Origin: Desulfurococcales archaeon
GTDB lineage: Archaea; Thermoproteota; Thermoprotei_A; Sulfolobales; Acidilobaceae
NCBI GenBank assembly: GCA_015521095.1
Contig: WAOU01000059.1
Span: 1-13,689, forward strand
Direction of reading: 5' to 3'
DNA length: 13,689 nucleotides
Both the position numbers and the translations under genes were made by a program. This document shows positions 1-6,098 of this stretch, in pieces. Under the pieces are notes generated by a model, which saw only the letters and a list, made by a program, of their open reading frames with translations, was not told the DNA's origin and ran no database searches. The number at the start of each line of letters is the position of its first letter. The stretch's first letter is position 1.

Positions 1-41
1 GGGAAAAAGTAATGATATAGATATTGTTATCATAGTACTAG

Positions 42-560
42 CTAGAATAATGGCGGTCTCCTTGAAGGCCTTCTCATGGTTCGTGTTAATCTCCTTATTT
101 CGGCATCCTGCATGCTATCGAGCATGCTTGCCTTGTTTCTTAAAGCTTCGTAGTGTTTCTCTATTGCAGATATTATTCCGGCTGGAGGCTTTTTCTGTTC
201 TAGCGCGTCTTTACCCTTACTTGTTATTCTGAGCTTTCTATATATGTTGGGCTCGGTCTCTACGAATCCTACGTAGAGTAGAGCTACTAGATCATTCTTT
301 ACTTCTGGGCTGTAGGGGACGTTTCCTACTTTTCTGATTGTATAGCCTAGATCTACGTTGTACTCGTCCTTTAGTTCCTTCAGAATATGGAATAGGGTCT
401 TCTCATGCATTGGACCCAGCTTCTCTATCACGTAGAGTAGGCTCATTTGTCTCTCGTTCTCGAGGACTTTCTCCGGTGTTATAACCTGTACTGATATTAT
501 CTTAAGCTCCTTTCCGCTCTTTTCGTCTTTTCCTCCCTTATCCTTGTCTTTCTTGGCCAC
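42..560 (-). CDS. Winged-helix domain protein with Lys-rich N-terminal tail, function unknown
   Basis: A 172-residue protein that I do not recognise as a named family. Residues 1-18 are a Lys/Asp-rich, probably disordered tail. Residues about 35-120 read as a winged helix: helices around MSLLYVIEKLG and LFHILKELKDEY, then a segment with YSPEVKNDLVALLYVGFVE and a wing-like strand ending in RITSKGKDALE. The pattern of a YSPE turn, a helix and a 'G-[FL]-[VI]-E' strand resembles DNA-binding wHTH proteins of the PadR/YwgA sort; this is inference from pattern, not a match. The C-terminus is very basic (RRLTRTMRRPSRR), consistent with nucleic-acid contact. The start is GTG, supported by GGTG eight bases upstream (complement of 569-572). 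It is divergent from the exported protease gene across an 83-base gap, so it could regulate that gene, but this is a guess. Confidence 0.7.
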   Translation of the reverse strand: MAKKDKDKGGKDEKSGKELKIISVQVITPEKVLENERQMSLLYVIEKLGPMHEKTLFHILKELKDEYNVDLGYTIRKVGNVPYSPEVKNDLVALLYVGFVETEPNIYRKLRITSKGKDALEQKKPPAGIISAIEKHYEALRNKASMLDSMQDAEIRRLTRTMRRPSRRPPLF

Positions 561-591
561 GAGCCCTGCACCACTCTATTCTAGAGCATAA

Positions 592-607
592 TCCAATAAA
601 AATAACT
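592..607. promoter_or_regulatory. Shared A/T-rich promoter element between divergent genes
   Basis: The only strongly A/T-rich run in the 83-base divergent gap is CCAATAAAAATAACTAG. On the minus strand its centre lies about 38 bases before the GTG start at 560, a good TATA position for a short leader carrying GGTG. On the plus strand it lies about 44 bases before the GTG at 644. A single element may therefore serve both directions. This is a motif-position argument only. Confidence 0.35.
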
Positions 608-643
608 AGTAGCGGCTCGACGATAATTAAAAGGGTAGAGGTA

Positions 644-2542
644 GTGAACAGGCGGACAGCATTAGCGTCTACTTTTATCATAGTAGCGGTCATAGTATCA
701 CTAATGGCTCCGATACAGTCCACTGCCCAATTCTACTCTGGGCAGCAAGAACTAGTAACAAATATTCATTTGCCCGCAGTCGAGAGCGGTGGAAAAGGGA
801 CGATTATCAATGTTACAATAACTATTATACCTGGTGGAACCGGTAAAGTAGAGGTCGTTTCCAACGGTAGGGTAGACGATACTACTAAATACAGTATGAT
901 GCAGGCTACTGTGACCGGGGCTCTTCTTGCCGGATATGACTGGAGATCGTTCGATTATAAGATAGTGTTCCTCAACACGAGCGATGTCGCCGGCCCCAGC
1001 GGTAGTGCTATGACAGCGTTCGCGATATACTCGCTTCTCTCAGGCTCCCCTGTACAAGAGATATTCTCCAACATGACCATGACCGGCGCCATCTCACCTG
1101 TAGGATTATACTCTGCGGTCGGAGGCATTATAGAGAAATGTACAGCGGCCAGGAACCTTGGTCTCGCATTCTATTATCCAATGGCAAACTATGACCCAGA
1201 AATAGAAGTAGCCTGTCCACAAGCAGTACCAGTCTCAGGATTCATGAGTTCTATGCATGCTCTTACTGGTGTAACAATGAATGCCTCGTACATTAACTTG
1301 AATCTCCCCGGCGAATTTAACGATGGTATGAAGAACGCCTCTGATATGATGAGGAACCTTACTGTTCAAGTATTATCTTCTGTACCCTTAGAGAATCTTG
1401 GCCCAGATCTCTTAACAATATACAACATGACAATATCAGCACTAAATGAGAGCGTAGAATACTATAATGATCACCCTTATGCGTCAGCCAGCAAGGCATT
1501 CTATGCTCTATACAGGGCCTATCAATTATACTACATGTACGAGATAGCTACTCTCCAGTCAAATACTGGTGTACGAGAATACATCCTTTCAGAATCACAA
1601 TCTCTGGAAAGGAACCTCACTATGCTGAGGGAAAGGCTCGATAGTATCGATCACAATGGAAGCGTATACTATATCGAGTTCCTCGGCATAGCCTATAGCC
1701 GATTAGCATCCGCAGAGTCAAGTCTAGAGAGGATAAACGTCCTCATCTCAATCAACGTCCCCGAAGCAATATCCGAACTAGCCTACGTGCATGCTAGAGT
1801 ATACAGTATACTCTCATGGATTGATACAGCAGAAAGGGTGAAGGACCTATGGCCAAGACTAGATCGAAACGATACTAGATTACTAGCAACGCTCATGGGA
1901 GACTTCTCACACATATCAACACAGTATAGTATAGCGTTGGCAAACTACATGATAGACACATATGGCAACACTGTCGATGCAGAGCTCCTGAGAAAATACG
2001 TAGATATCCTCCAGCTACTCCTAGACGAAGGAGACAGATATGCGATGCAAGCAAACTACGTAGCAGCCCTAGGATTCTATAGAGAGGCCCTTAGCCAAAG
2101 CATGAACAACATCTTCTCAATAATCCCCTCGAGTAACACTACAGTCATCGAATACATCTACAAAAACTATATAGCAGAAGTAGTAAGCCTCTATGACCTG
2201 ATCACACTAAGAGCTATAAGCTCCGGCATAATTCCAGGACTCGCACCCGCATATATGGACTATGCTCTTCTCGAGGCAAAGAACGGTAATTACGAAACGG
2301 CACTATCACTAGGCAGAGCGGCCCTGGCCTCTTCAATAATATGGTATCTCTATACCCTTGCGAAGAACCCGGGAATAGAGACCATGCCAAGACAAGAAAC
2401 ACCCGAAATATTCATGCCCACATCACCTGGCAACACACCAGTGATCCTTGTAATGGCGAGTCTACTGCTGGCAGGTATACTGGTAGGATTACTATACTCG
2501 GCTAGACTACTTCGGAGTACAATAAAGTCGGTAAAATACTAG
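644..2542 (+). CDS. Exported, membrane-anchored Lon-type (S16) serine protease
   Basis: A 632-residue protein with an N-terminal signal or anchor segment (residues about 7-28, possible cleavage after QSTA) and a C-terminal membrane helix (about 598-622) followed by a basic tail, so the bulk should lie outside the cell. The N-terminal third holds a Lon-type catalytic domain: the serine box GPSGSAMT (Ser119) and the lysine box GGIIEKCTAA (Lys165), 46 residues apart, as expected for the S16 Ser-Lys dyad. There is no AAA module, so it is not a classical Lon. Residues about 190-590 are a long, helix-rich, Tyr-rich region of unknown role. I count about twelve N-x-S/T sequons spread along the chain, in keeping with an extracytoplasmic archaeal glycoprotein. 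The start is GTG preceded by GGGTAGAGGTA. Family knowledge: Lon-type domains without ATPase occur in archaea; substrates here are unknown. It is convergent with the UDG gene, with an 18-base gap. Confidence 0.82.
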   Translation: MNRRTALASTFIIVAVIVSLMAPIQSTAQFYSGQQELVTNIHLPAVESGGKGTIINVTITIIPGGTGKVEVVSNGRVDDTTKYSMMQATVTGALLAGYDWRSFDYKIVFLNTSDVAGPSGSAMTAFAIYSLLSGSPVQEIFSNMTMTGAISPVGLYSAVGGIIEKCTAARNLGLAFYYPMANYDPEIEVACPQAVPVSGFMSSMHALTGVTMNASYINLNLPGEFNDGMKNASDMMRNLTVQVLSSVPLENLGPDLLTIYNMTISALNESVEYYNDHPYASASKAFYALYRAYQLYYMYEIATLQSNTGVREYILSESQSLERNLTMLRERLDSIDHNGSVYYIEFLGIAYSRLASAESSLERINVLISINVPEAISELAYVHARVYSILSWIDTAERVKDLWPRLDRNDTRLLATLMGDFSHISTQYSIALANYMIDTYGNTVDAELLRKYVDILQLLLDEGDRYAMQANYVAALGFYREALSQSMNNIFSIIPSSNTTVIEYIYKNYIAEVVSLYDLITLRAISSGIIPGLAPAYMDYALLEAKNGNYETALSLGRAALASSIIWYLYTLAKNPGIETMPRQETPEIFMPTSPGNTPVILVMASLLLAGILVGLLYSARLLRSTIKSVKY

Positions 2543-2548
2543 AGTATC

Positions 2549-2571
2549 TAGAGTACTCTATTACATGTAAT
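2549..2571. repeat. Two abutting 12-bp palindromes in a convergent gene gap
   Basis: TAGAGTACTCTA (2549-2560) is a perfect palindrome filling most of the gap between the protease and UDG stop codons. It is followed, with one shared base, by ATTACATGTAAT (2560-2571), also perfect, which contains the UDG stop. An extra TAGAGTA at 2540-2546 can pair with TACTCTA at 2554-2560, giving an alternative 7-bp hairpin. A role in ending transcription from both sides or in protein binding is possible. Confidence 0.5.
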
Positions 2572-3190
2572 CAAACAGGGTTTTCCTAGTCTTAGGCTTA
2601 CTATGAATCTCTTCCAAGAGTTCAGCTAGCCTCCTAAAATCTTGTTCTAAAACTTCTCTTAGGTTCGGATTATAGAGTGCGGCGGCAGGATGATAGGTAG
2701 GATATAATGTAACATTAACGTCTCCTACTACTCCAGTATAAGGTTTGCCATGTATCCTGCTTAGGGGAGCCCATTTTAGCCTCGCTGTTTCAAATAGTGT
2801 CCTGCCCGAGTGACGGCCAAGGGTAACGATTATTCTAGGCTTGATAATCCTTATTTGTTCTAGAAGATATGGGAGACATACTTGTATTTCTTCGGGTCGT
2901 GGATCCCTGTTGCCAGGCGGCCGGCATTTAACAATATTAGTTATATAGACTTCGTCTCTTCTCAAGCCGATTTTTGATAAAAGAGCTGATAGTAGTTTTC
3001 CAGCCATACCTACAAATGGTCTCCCTTGTTCGTCTTCCTTTCTACCAGGTGCTTCTCCAACGAACATAATTTCTGAGTCTAATGATCCTTCACCGGGAAC
3101 AGGGTTTTTACGGGATTTATGGAGAGGACATTTAGTGCAGTTTACTATCTTATTCACTAGACGCTGATATTCTTCTCTTTTTGATTTCAT
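2561..3190 (-). CDS. Family 4 uracil-DNA glycosylase (Fe-S)
   Basis: This 209-residue enzyme removes uracil from DNA, chiefly deaminated cytosine, to start base excision repair; this matters in hot cells where deamination is fast. The four cluster cysteines of family 4 UDGs are present: C18 and C21 (NCTKCPLH), C89 (VKCRPPGNRDP) and C105. Motif 1 is GEAPGRKEDEQGRPFVG (residues 45-61), and the second active-site motif is HPAA (167-170). Length is normal for the family. The ATG start is supported by a strong GGAGGAGG (complement of 3201-3208) ten bases upstream, lying inside the end of the preceding glycosyltransferase gene, which it overlaps by 41 bases. The two are therefore probably cotranscribed and translated in separate frames. 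The C-terminal 20 residues are basic and end in LFDYM; a similar tail could contact PCNA, but I see no full PIP box. Confidence 0.93.
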   Translation of the reverse strand: MKSKREEYQRLVNKIVNCTKCPLHKSRKNPVPGEGSLDSEIMFVGEAPGRKEDEQGRPFVGMAGKLLSALLSKIGLRRDEVYITNIVKCRPPGNRDPRPEEIQVCLPYLLEQIRIIKPRIIVTLGRHSGRTLFETARLKWAPLSRIHGKPYTGVVGDVNVTLYPTYHPAAALYNPNLREVLEQDFRRLAELLEEIHSKPKTRKTLFDYM

Positions 3191-4283
3191 TTAGGATACT
3201 CCTCCTCCACACTTTATCAAGTGAGATAACATAGTTAGCCGCGAAGCCCGTCACTATACCGAGGGCCTGTCCTGCGAGGGGACCTAGTAGTCCTAGCATT
3301 GTTGTCGCCTTCATCACAGTGAATGTTGTGATTATTCCACCCAGACTCGATAGATGATACGCCCATAGACGCCTGAGCCAGTTTTCTTCTAGGTTTGTCT
3401 TAAACGTCCAGTACTCGTGGAATATGAAGTTGAATAAGATACTGATCTCAATGCCTGCTATGCTGGCCAGATCTATTGGTGCTCCAAGCAATAGTAGAAG
3501 GGCCATTATAGTTAAGTTCAAGACAGCACCAAGGGCTCCTACGGATGCGAACTTTACGAGTGGAGACAACGTCATTGCATGTATGAGGAAATCTATGATC
3601 GTTTTAGCGCCTAATTTACTCTTGCCGTATGCTCTGTTCCTAAAGGTATAAGGTACTTCTTCTACTTTCCGATAAGGAGACTTTTCTAGGATCTCCATTA
3701 GAATCTTGTATCCACGTGGGCGTAGCGAGGAAGGATCTACTATAGACTTCTTCACGAGGAAGAATCCACTCATGGGATCGCTAGTCGACTTTGTGCCAGG
3801 AACAAGGATCTTCGAGACCAGAATTGCGGTCTTACTCATAAATAGTCTAAAGCGGCTCCAGCCCTCTACTCCTCCGCCAGGAGCATATCTTGTGGCTACT
3901 ACTACATCGGCACCGGTGGAGACTGCCTTTGACACAAGCTTTGGAACTAGCTCTGGTGGATGCTGTAGATCAGCGTCCATAACTACTACGTATTTCCCTC
4001 TTGCCCATGCAATACCCCTTAGTATAGCAGTAGCTAAACCCTTATTCTTTCTCCTTAGAAGGCATCTGATCCGGTTATCACTGTTTGCGAACTCTCTTAC
4101 TATGAGACATGTACCATCAGGCGAGTCATCATCCACTACGAGGATCTCAAAGTTGTTGAACCCGCTTGATTCTAGGATGTTAATAAGCTTTGGGATAAGT
4201 ATCTTTATGTTATCTGCCTCGTTATAGGTAGGAATAACCACGGTGAACAGGGGTTGTGTATTGTTTGATTCTGTCAGCGTCAA
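3150..4283 (-). CDS. DPM1-like GT2 glycosyltransferase fused to GtrA-type membrane domain
   Basis: This 377-residue protein probably moves a sugar, mannose or glucose, from a nucleotide sugar to dolichyl phosphate for archaeal N-glycosylation. Residues 13-235 form a GT-A fold of family GT2 with VVIPTYNEADNI (15-26), DDDSPDGT (51-58), the metal-binding DADLQHPP (103-110) and DPMSGFF (169-175). Residues 243-355 carry four predicted membrane helices of GtrA type, with the conserved FNFIFHEYWTF segment between helices 2 and 3. The same two-part layout is known for Pyrococcus dolichylphosphate mannose synthase. The start is TTG, supported by GGAGG (complement of 4293-4297) nine bases upstream. It is followed, with overlap, by the UDG gene. 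The exact sugar cannot be told from the sequence. Confidence 0.88.
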   Translation of the reverse strand: MTLTESNNTQPLFTVVIPTYNEADNIKILIPKLINILESSGFNNFEILVVDDDSPDGTCLIVREFANSDNRIRCLLRRKNKGLATAILRGIAWARGKYVVVMDADLQHPPELVPKLVSKAVSTGADVVVATRYAPGGGVEGWSRFRLFMSKTAILVSKILVPGTKSTSDPMSGFFLVKKSIVDPSSLRPRGYKILMEILEKSPYRKVEEVPYTFRNRAYGKSKLGAKTIIDFLIHAMTLSPLVKFASVGALGAVLNLTIMALLLLLGAPIDLASIAGIEISILFNFIFHEYWTFKTNLEENWLRRLWAYHLSSLGGIITTFTVMKATTMLGLLGPLAGQALGIVTGFAANYVISLDKVWRRSILNEIKKRRISASSE

Positions 4284-4292
4284 TTTGTTATG

Positions 4293-4327
4293 CCTCCGTT
4301 TAGGAGACGACGAGTACTCGTTATATC
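4293..4327 (-). promoter_or_regulatory. Promoter of the GT2-UDG pair with a 12-bp palindrome between TATA and RBS
   Basis: Reading the minus strand, a TATA-like GGATATAAC (complement of 4319-4327) is followed directly by the perfect palindrome ACGAGTACTCGT (4310-4321), then the ribosome site GGAGG (complement of 4293-4297) and the TTG start. A start of transcription about 25 bases after the TATA would fall near 4297. The palindrome thus sits between TATA box and start site, the usual place for an archaeal repressor operator. The regulator is unknown. Confidence 0.45.
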
Positions 4328-4349
4328 CAAGTGTTATTAATTGGATATA
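4322..4349. repeat. 9-bp inverted repeat, TATATCCAA / TTGGATATA
   Basis: TATATCCAA (4322-4330) is repeated exactly inverted as TTGGATATA (4341-4349), with a 10-base A/T-rich spacer. It begins immediately after the stop codon of the small gene at 4350-4556 and overlaps the TATA region of the GT2 gene. It could be a 3' hairpin of the first gene, an upstream operator of the second, or both. Confidence 0.5.
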
Positions 4350-4556
4350 CTAAAACTCATATAGTTTAGGTCTCACCTCATCCGGCAAGTCGTCCTCGTT
4401 CACGATCTCGAATGTTAACGGAGGATTCTTCGTCTTAGGACCTATTACCAGATATTTATCAGGATCATCCTCAGGCTTATTCTTGAATACACGTGCCTTT
4501 ACATACCATCCGTCTTTCCTAGCTATGTACACGTACTTTCCGTGTTTTCCTCCCAT
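4350..4556 (-). CDS. Small conserved-type crenarchaeal protein, function unknown
   Basis: A 68-residue protein beginning MGGKHGKYVYIARKDGWYVK and containing KYLVIGPKTKNPPLTFEI and EDDLPDEVR. The N-terminal half looks like short antiparallel beta strands rich in Tyr, Lys and Val; the C-terminal half ends in a short helix. From memory it resembles a small uncharacterised crenarchaeal family (possibly DUF5622), but I cannot confirm the number. No catalytic or metal motif is visible. The ATG start is preceded by GGTGTGGTGGA and, about 40 bases upstream, by its own TATA box, so it looks like a separately transcribed gene. It is divergent from the tRNA-Tyr gene. The size and charge suggest a small nucleic-acid or ribosome-associated protein, but that is speculation. 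Confidence 0.75.
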   Translation of the reverse strand: MGGKHGKYVYIARKDGWYVKARVFKNKPEDDPDKYLVIGPKTKNPPLTFEIVNEDDLPDEVRPKLYEF

Positions 4557-4592
4557 TCCACCACACCAAACAGTTTAGTCTGACAAGGTGTA

Positions 4593-4602
4593 CTTAAAAA
4601 TT
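4593..4602 (-). promoter_or_regulatory. TATA box for the small gene at 4350-4556
   Basis: The complement reads AATTTTTAAG, an archaeal TATA-like box centred about 41 bases before the ATG. It predicts a transcript start near 4571 and a leader of about 14 bases containing GGTGTGGTGGA. Confidence 0.5.
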
Positions 4603-4650
4603 ACAATGAGAAGTCTATGTTTGAACAATGAACTTATCGGTTGAAGGGAA

Positions 4651-4659
4651 AAACTTAAA
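4651..4659 (+). promoter_or_regulatory. TATA box of the tRNA-Tyr gene
   Basis: AAACTTAAA, preceded by the purine-rich GGGAA (a possible BRE), is centred about 37 bases before the first base of the tRNA. That spacing predicts a start near 4681 and a short 5' leader for RNase P to remove. Confidence 0.55.
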
Positions 4660-4691
4660 CCCCCGAACAACAGAGAGTAAGATATGGCAAA

Positions 4692-4815
4692 CCCGCCGTA
4701 GCTCAGCGGCAGAGCGCCCGGCTGTAGTGGGACACGGGCGAGGTGGGACCCTCCTTAGAGGGAGGGCCCTGCAGACACCGGGTGGTCCGGGGTTCGAATC
4801 CCCGCGGCGGGACCA
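4692..4815 (+). tRNA. tRNA-Tyr (GTA), with a 49-nt intron and encoded CCA
   Basis: The cloverleaf can be folded by hand. The acceptor stem is CCCGCCG (4692-4698) with CGGCGGG (4805-4811), all seven pairs Watson-Crick. The D stem is GCTC/GAGC (4701-4704, 4712-4715). The anticodon stem is CCCGG (4717-4721) with CCGGG (4778-4782), and the T arm is CGGGG-TTCGAAT-CCCCG (4788-4804). A73 is followed by a genomic CCA at 4813-4815. The loop C-T-G-T-A-G gives anticodon GTA (4724-4726), tyrosine. The C1:G72 pair is the archaeal and eukaryotic identity mark of tRNA-Tyr. An intron sits at the canonical 37/38 position; the mature RNA would be 75 bases. The gene has its own TATA box and is divergent from the small gene at 4350-4556. 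Confidence 0.96.
4728..4776 (+). other. tRNA-Tyr intron with bulge-helix-bulge splice motif
   Basis: The exon-intron junctions form a classic archaeal BHB. Bases 4722-4725 (CTGT) pair with 4771-4774 (GCAG), with one G-T wobble. This 4-bp helix is flanked by three-base bulges AG^T (4726-4728) and AC^A (4775-4777), each cut after its second base by the tRNA splicing endonuclease. Inside the intron, CCCTCC (4749-4754) pairs with GGAGGG (4761-4766) as a hairpin. There is no room for a homing endonuclease. Confidence 0.92.
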
Positions 4816-4966
4816 CCCATCCTCCACATTAACGCTTGCTTCTCAGCCACACGGAGAACACGTTATGAGGACTTAACTCTCTAGACACTGAAGAATTGAG
4901 ACGATATGATACTATAATGAAAAATTTTAGGATAGTGTGATTTATTGAAAACTAGACTAGATTAGT

Positions 4967-5143
4967 TTATTGAGGTATCTCTCCAGCTTCCTTCTTCATT
5001 AGGTATCTGTATATTAGGAATCTATCATCGGGCGAGAAGCGTGGAGGGTGAGGAACCCTAACAGGCCCGCCACATACGGGACACTGGTCCCTTCTAAGCG
5101 TATATCTTCCGCATCTAACGCATTTTCTAAGCAACCATTTCAA
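4967..5143 (-). CDS. nop10: H/ACA ribonucleoprotein protein Nop10
   Basis: Nop10 is the small zinc-binding protein that joins Cbf5 and L7Ae in H/ACA particles that make pseudouridine in rRNA and tRNA. The 58 residues carry the zinc ribbon C8-x2-C11 and C21-x2-C24 (KCVRCGRYTL, QCPVCGG), then the family motif HPPRFSPDD (32-40) and a C-terminal helix. I chose the TTG start at 5143, giving MKWLLRKC, because GGTGG (complement of 5150-5154) lies six bases upstream and the length then equals the family norm. A longer reading from a GTG at 5170 adds nine residues but has no ribosome site. It follows aIF2-alpha on the same strand, the arrangement known across archaea. Confidence 0.92.
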   Translation of the reverse strand: MKWLLRKCVRCGRYTLRRDQCPVCGGPVRVPHPPRFSPDDRFLIYRYLMKKEAGEIPQ

Positions 5144-5223
5144 GAGTATCCACCGCCTATTTCTCGACACTTAGGTTCGTGATATGGGAGTCTACATTTC
5201 ATGATGTATTAACAGTGCCGGTG

Positions 5224-6054
5224 TTACGTCCTCAGTCTTTCATAACTCATTTCTACTTTGAGTTTCGTTGCTTTCTTCTCTGCTCGTTTAATTGCTTTTG
5301 ATAGGGCTTTCTCTAGAGTTTTAGGGTCGTGGCCGGTGAGATCGATACGGTATTTTGGAGCCCCTATGGTGTATATACGGACTTGATACTTGTCTTCATC
5401 GCTTAGTGCCTTATCTATCTCGTTCTTAATTGTGAGTAATAGTTCTCTGATACGCTCGACTCCGTCTGGTTCTCTACTCGTCGCGGTTATAATACCGCTT
5501 ATCTTAACTTGTTTGACCTCGATGTGTGTTTTGGCTGCTTCGAGGACGGGCTTGATCCAGTCCTCTGGGATACCAGCGTCTCTGAGTGCTTGTTCACCAT
5601 ATATGACGGCGTTTTCAAGGCCTGTCATTGCATCTCCATACGCGTCCTCTAGTTTCCAGATGACTTCTCTGTATGCTTCATCAACGCTTTTTCCTATTTT
5701 CTGGGCGACGAGTATAACTAGTGTTGCGGCTTTCACTTTTCTTTTATACTGCATCATCTTACGGCGTTTCTCTCCTTCCATTACTCTCTTCAGGCTTACG
5801 TCTACTTGTCCTCTCTTCTTGTATACTCGGATTACCTTTACAACGATCTTTTGTCCTGGTTTAACGACTGTAGCTATATTTCTAACCATTCTACTTGCTA
5901 CTTCGCTCCAAGGCAGGAATGCTCTCATTCCTCCGTACTCGTCTAGGCTGAGGTAGGCGCCGAAATCGTATACTTCTTCGACTGTTCCTACTACGAGTTC
6001 TCCTACCATGGGTAGTCTATGGCGTGGCTTCAACACCGTTCCCGGCGATGACAT
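5224..6054 (-). CDS. Translation initiation factor aIF2 subunit alpha
   Basis: This is the alpha subunit of aIF2, which with gamma and beta brings initiator Met-tRNA to the small ribosomal subunit. Of 276 residues, about 16-88 form an S1/OB fold (VGELVVGTVEEVYDFGAYLSL ... GQVDVSLKRV, described in parts), 90-175 a helical domain with VDEAYREVIWKLEDAYG, and 180-270 the C-terminal alpha/beta domain that binds gamma. The loop PWSEVASRMVRNI (48-60) aligns with the region holding Ser51 of eukaryotic eIF2-alpha; the exact Ser51 position looks like Ala53, with Ser54 beside it. Length is normal. The ATG start has GGGTG (complement of 6064-6068) nine bases upstream. The gene sits between translin (44 bases upstream) and nop10 (80 bases downstream) and is probably cotranscribed with both. 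Confidence 0.95.
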   Translation of the reverse strand: MSSPGTVLKPRHRLPMVGELVVGTVEEVYDFGAYLSLDEYGGMRAFLPWSEVASRMVRNIATVVKPGQKIVVKVIRVYKKRGQVDVSLKRVMEGEKRRKMMQYKRKVKAATLVILVAQKIGKSVDEAYREVIWKLEDAYGDAMTGLENAVIYGEQALRDAGIPEDWIKPVLEAAKTHIEVKQVKISGIITATSREPDGVERIRELLLTIKNEIDKALSDEDKYQVRIYTIGAPKYRIDLTGHDPKTLEKALSKAIKRAEKKATKLKVEMSYERLRT

Positions 6055-6098
6055 TTAGTTTCACACCCTTGTAAGCTATGTACAGTTCTCAGAATAAA

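Noticed and set aside
3424..4227. Plus-strand open frames of 75 and 173 codons within the glycosyltransferase gene.
   Set aside because: They are antisense to a gene with clear GT2 and GtrA motifs and have no credible start signals.
4615..4876. Two overlapping open frames of 70 and 82 codons on opposite strands.
   Set aside because: Both run through the intron-containing tRNA-Tyr gene; their composition is that of the GC-rich tRNA and neither has a ribosome site or a family-like sequence.
4816..4966. Possible C/D-box small RNA after the tRNA.
   Set aside because: I found no properly ordered RTGATGA and CTGA boxes in this 151-base gap; isolated matches are at chance level.
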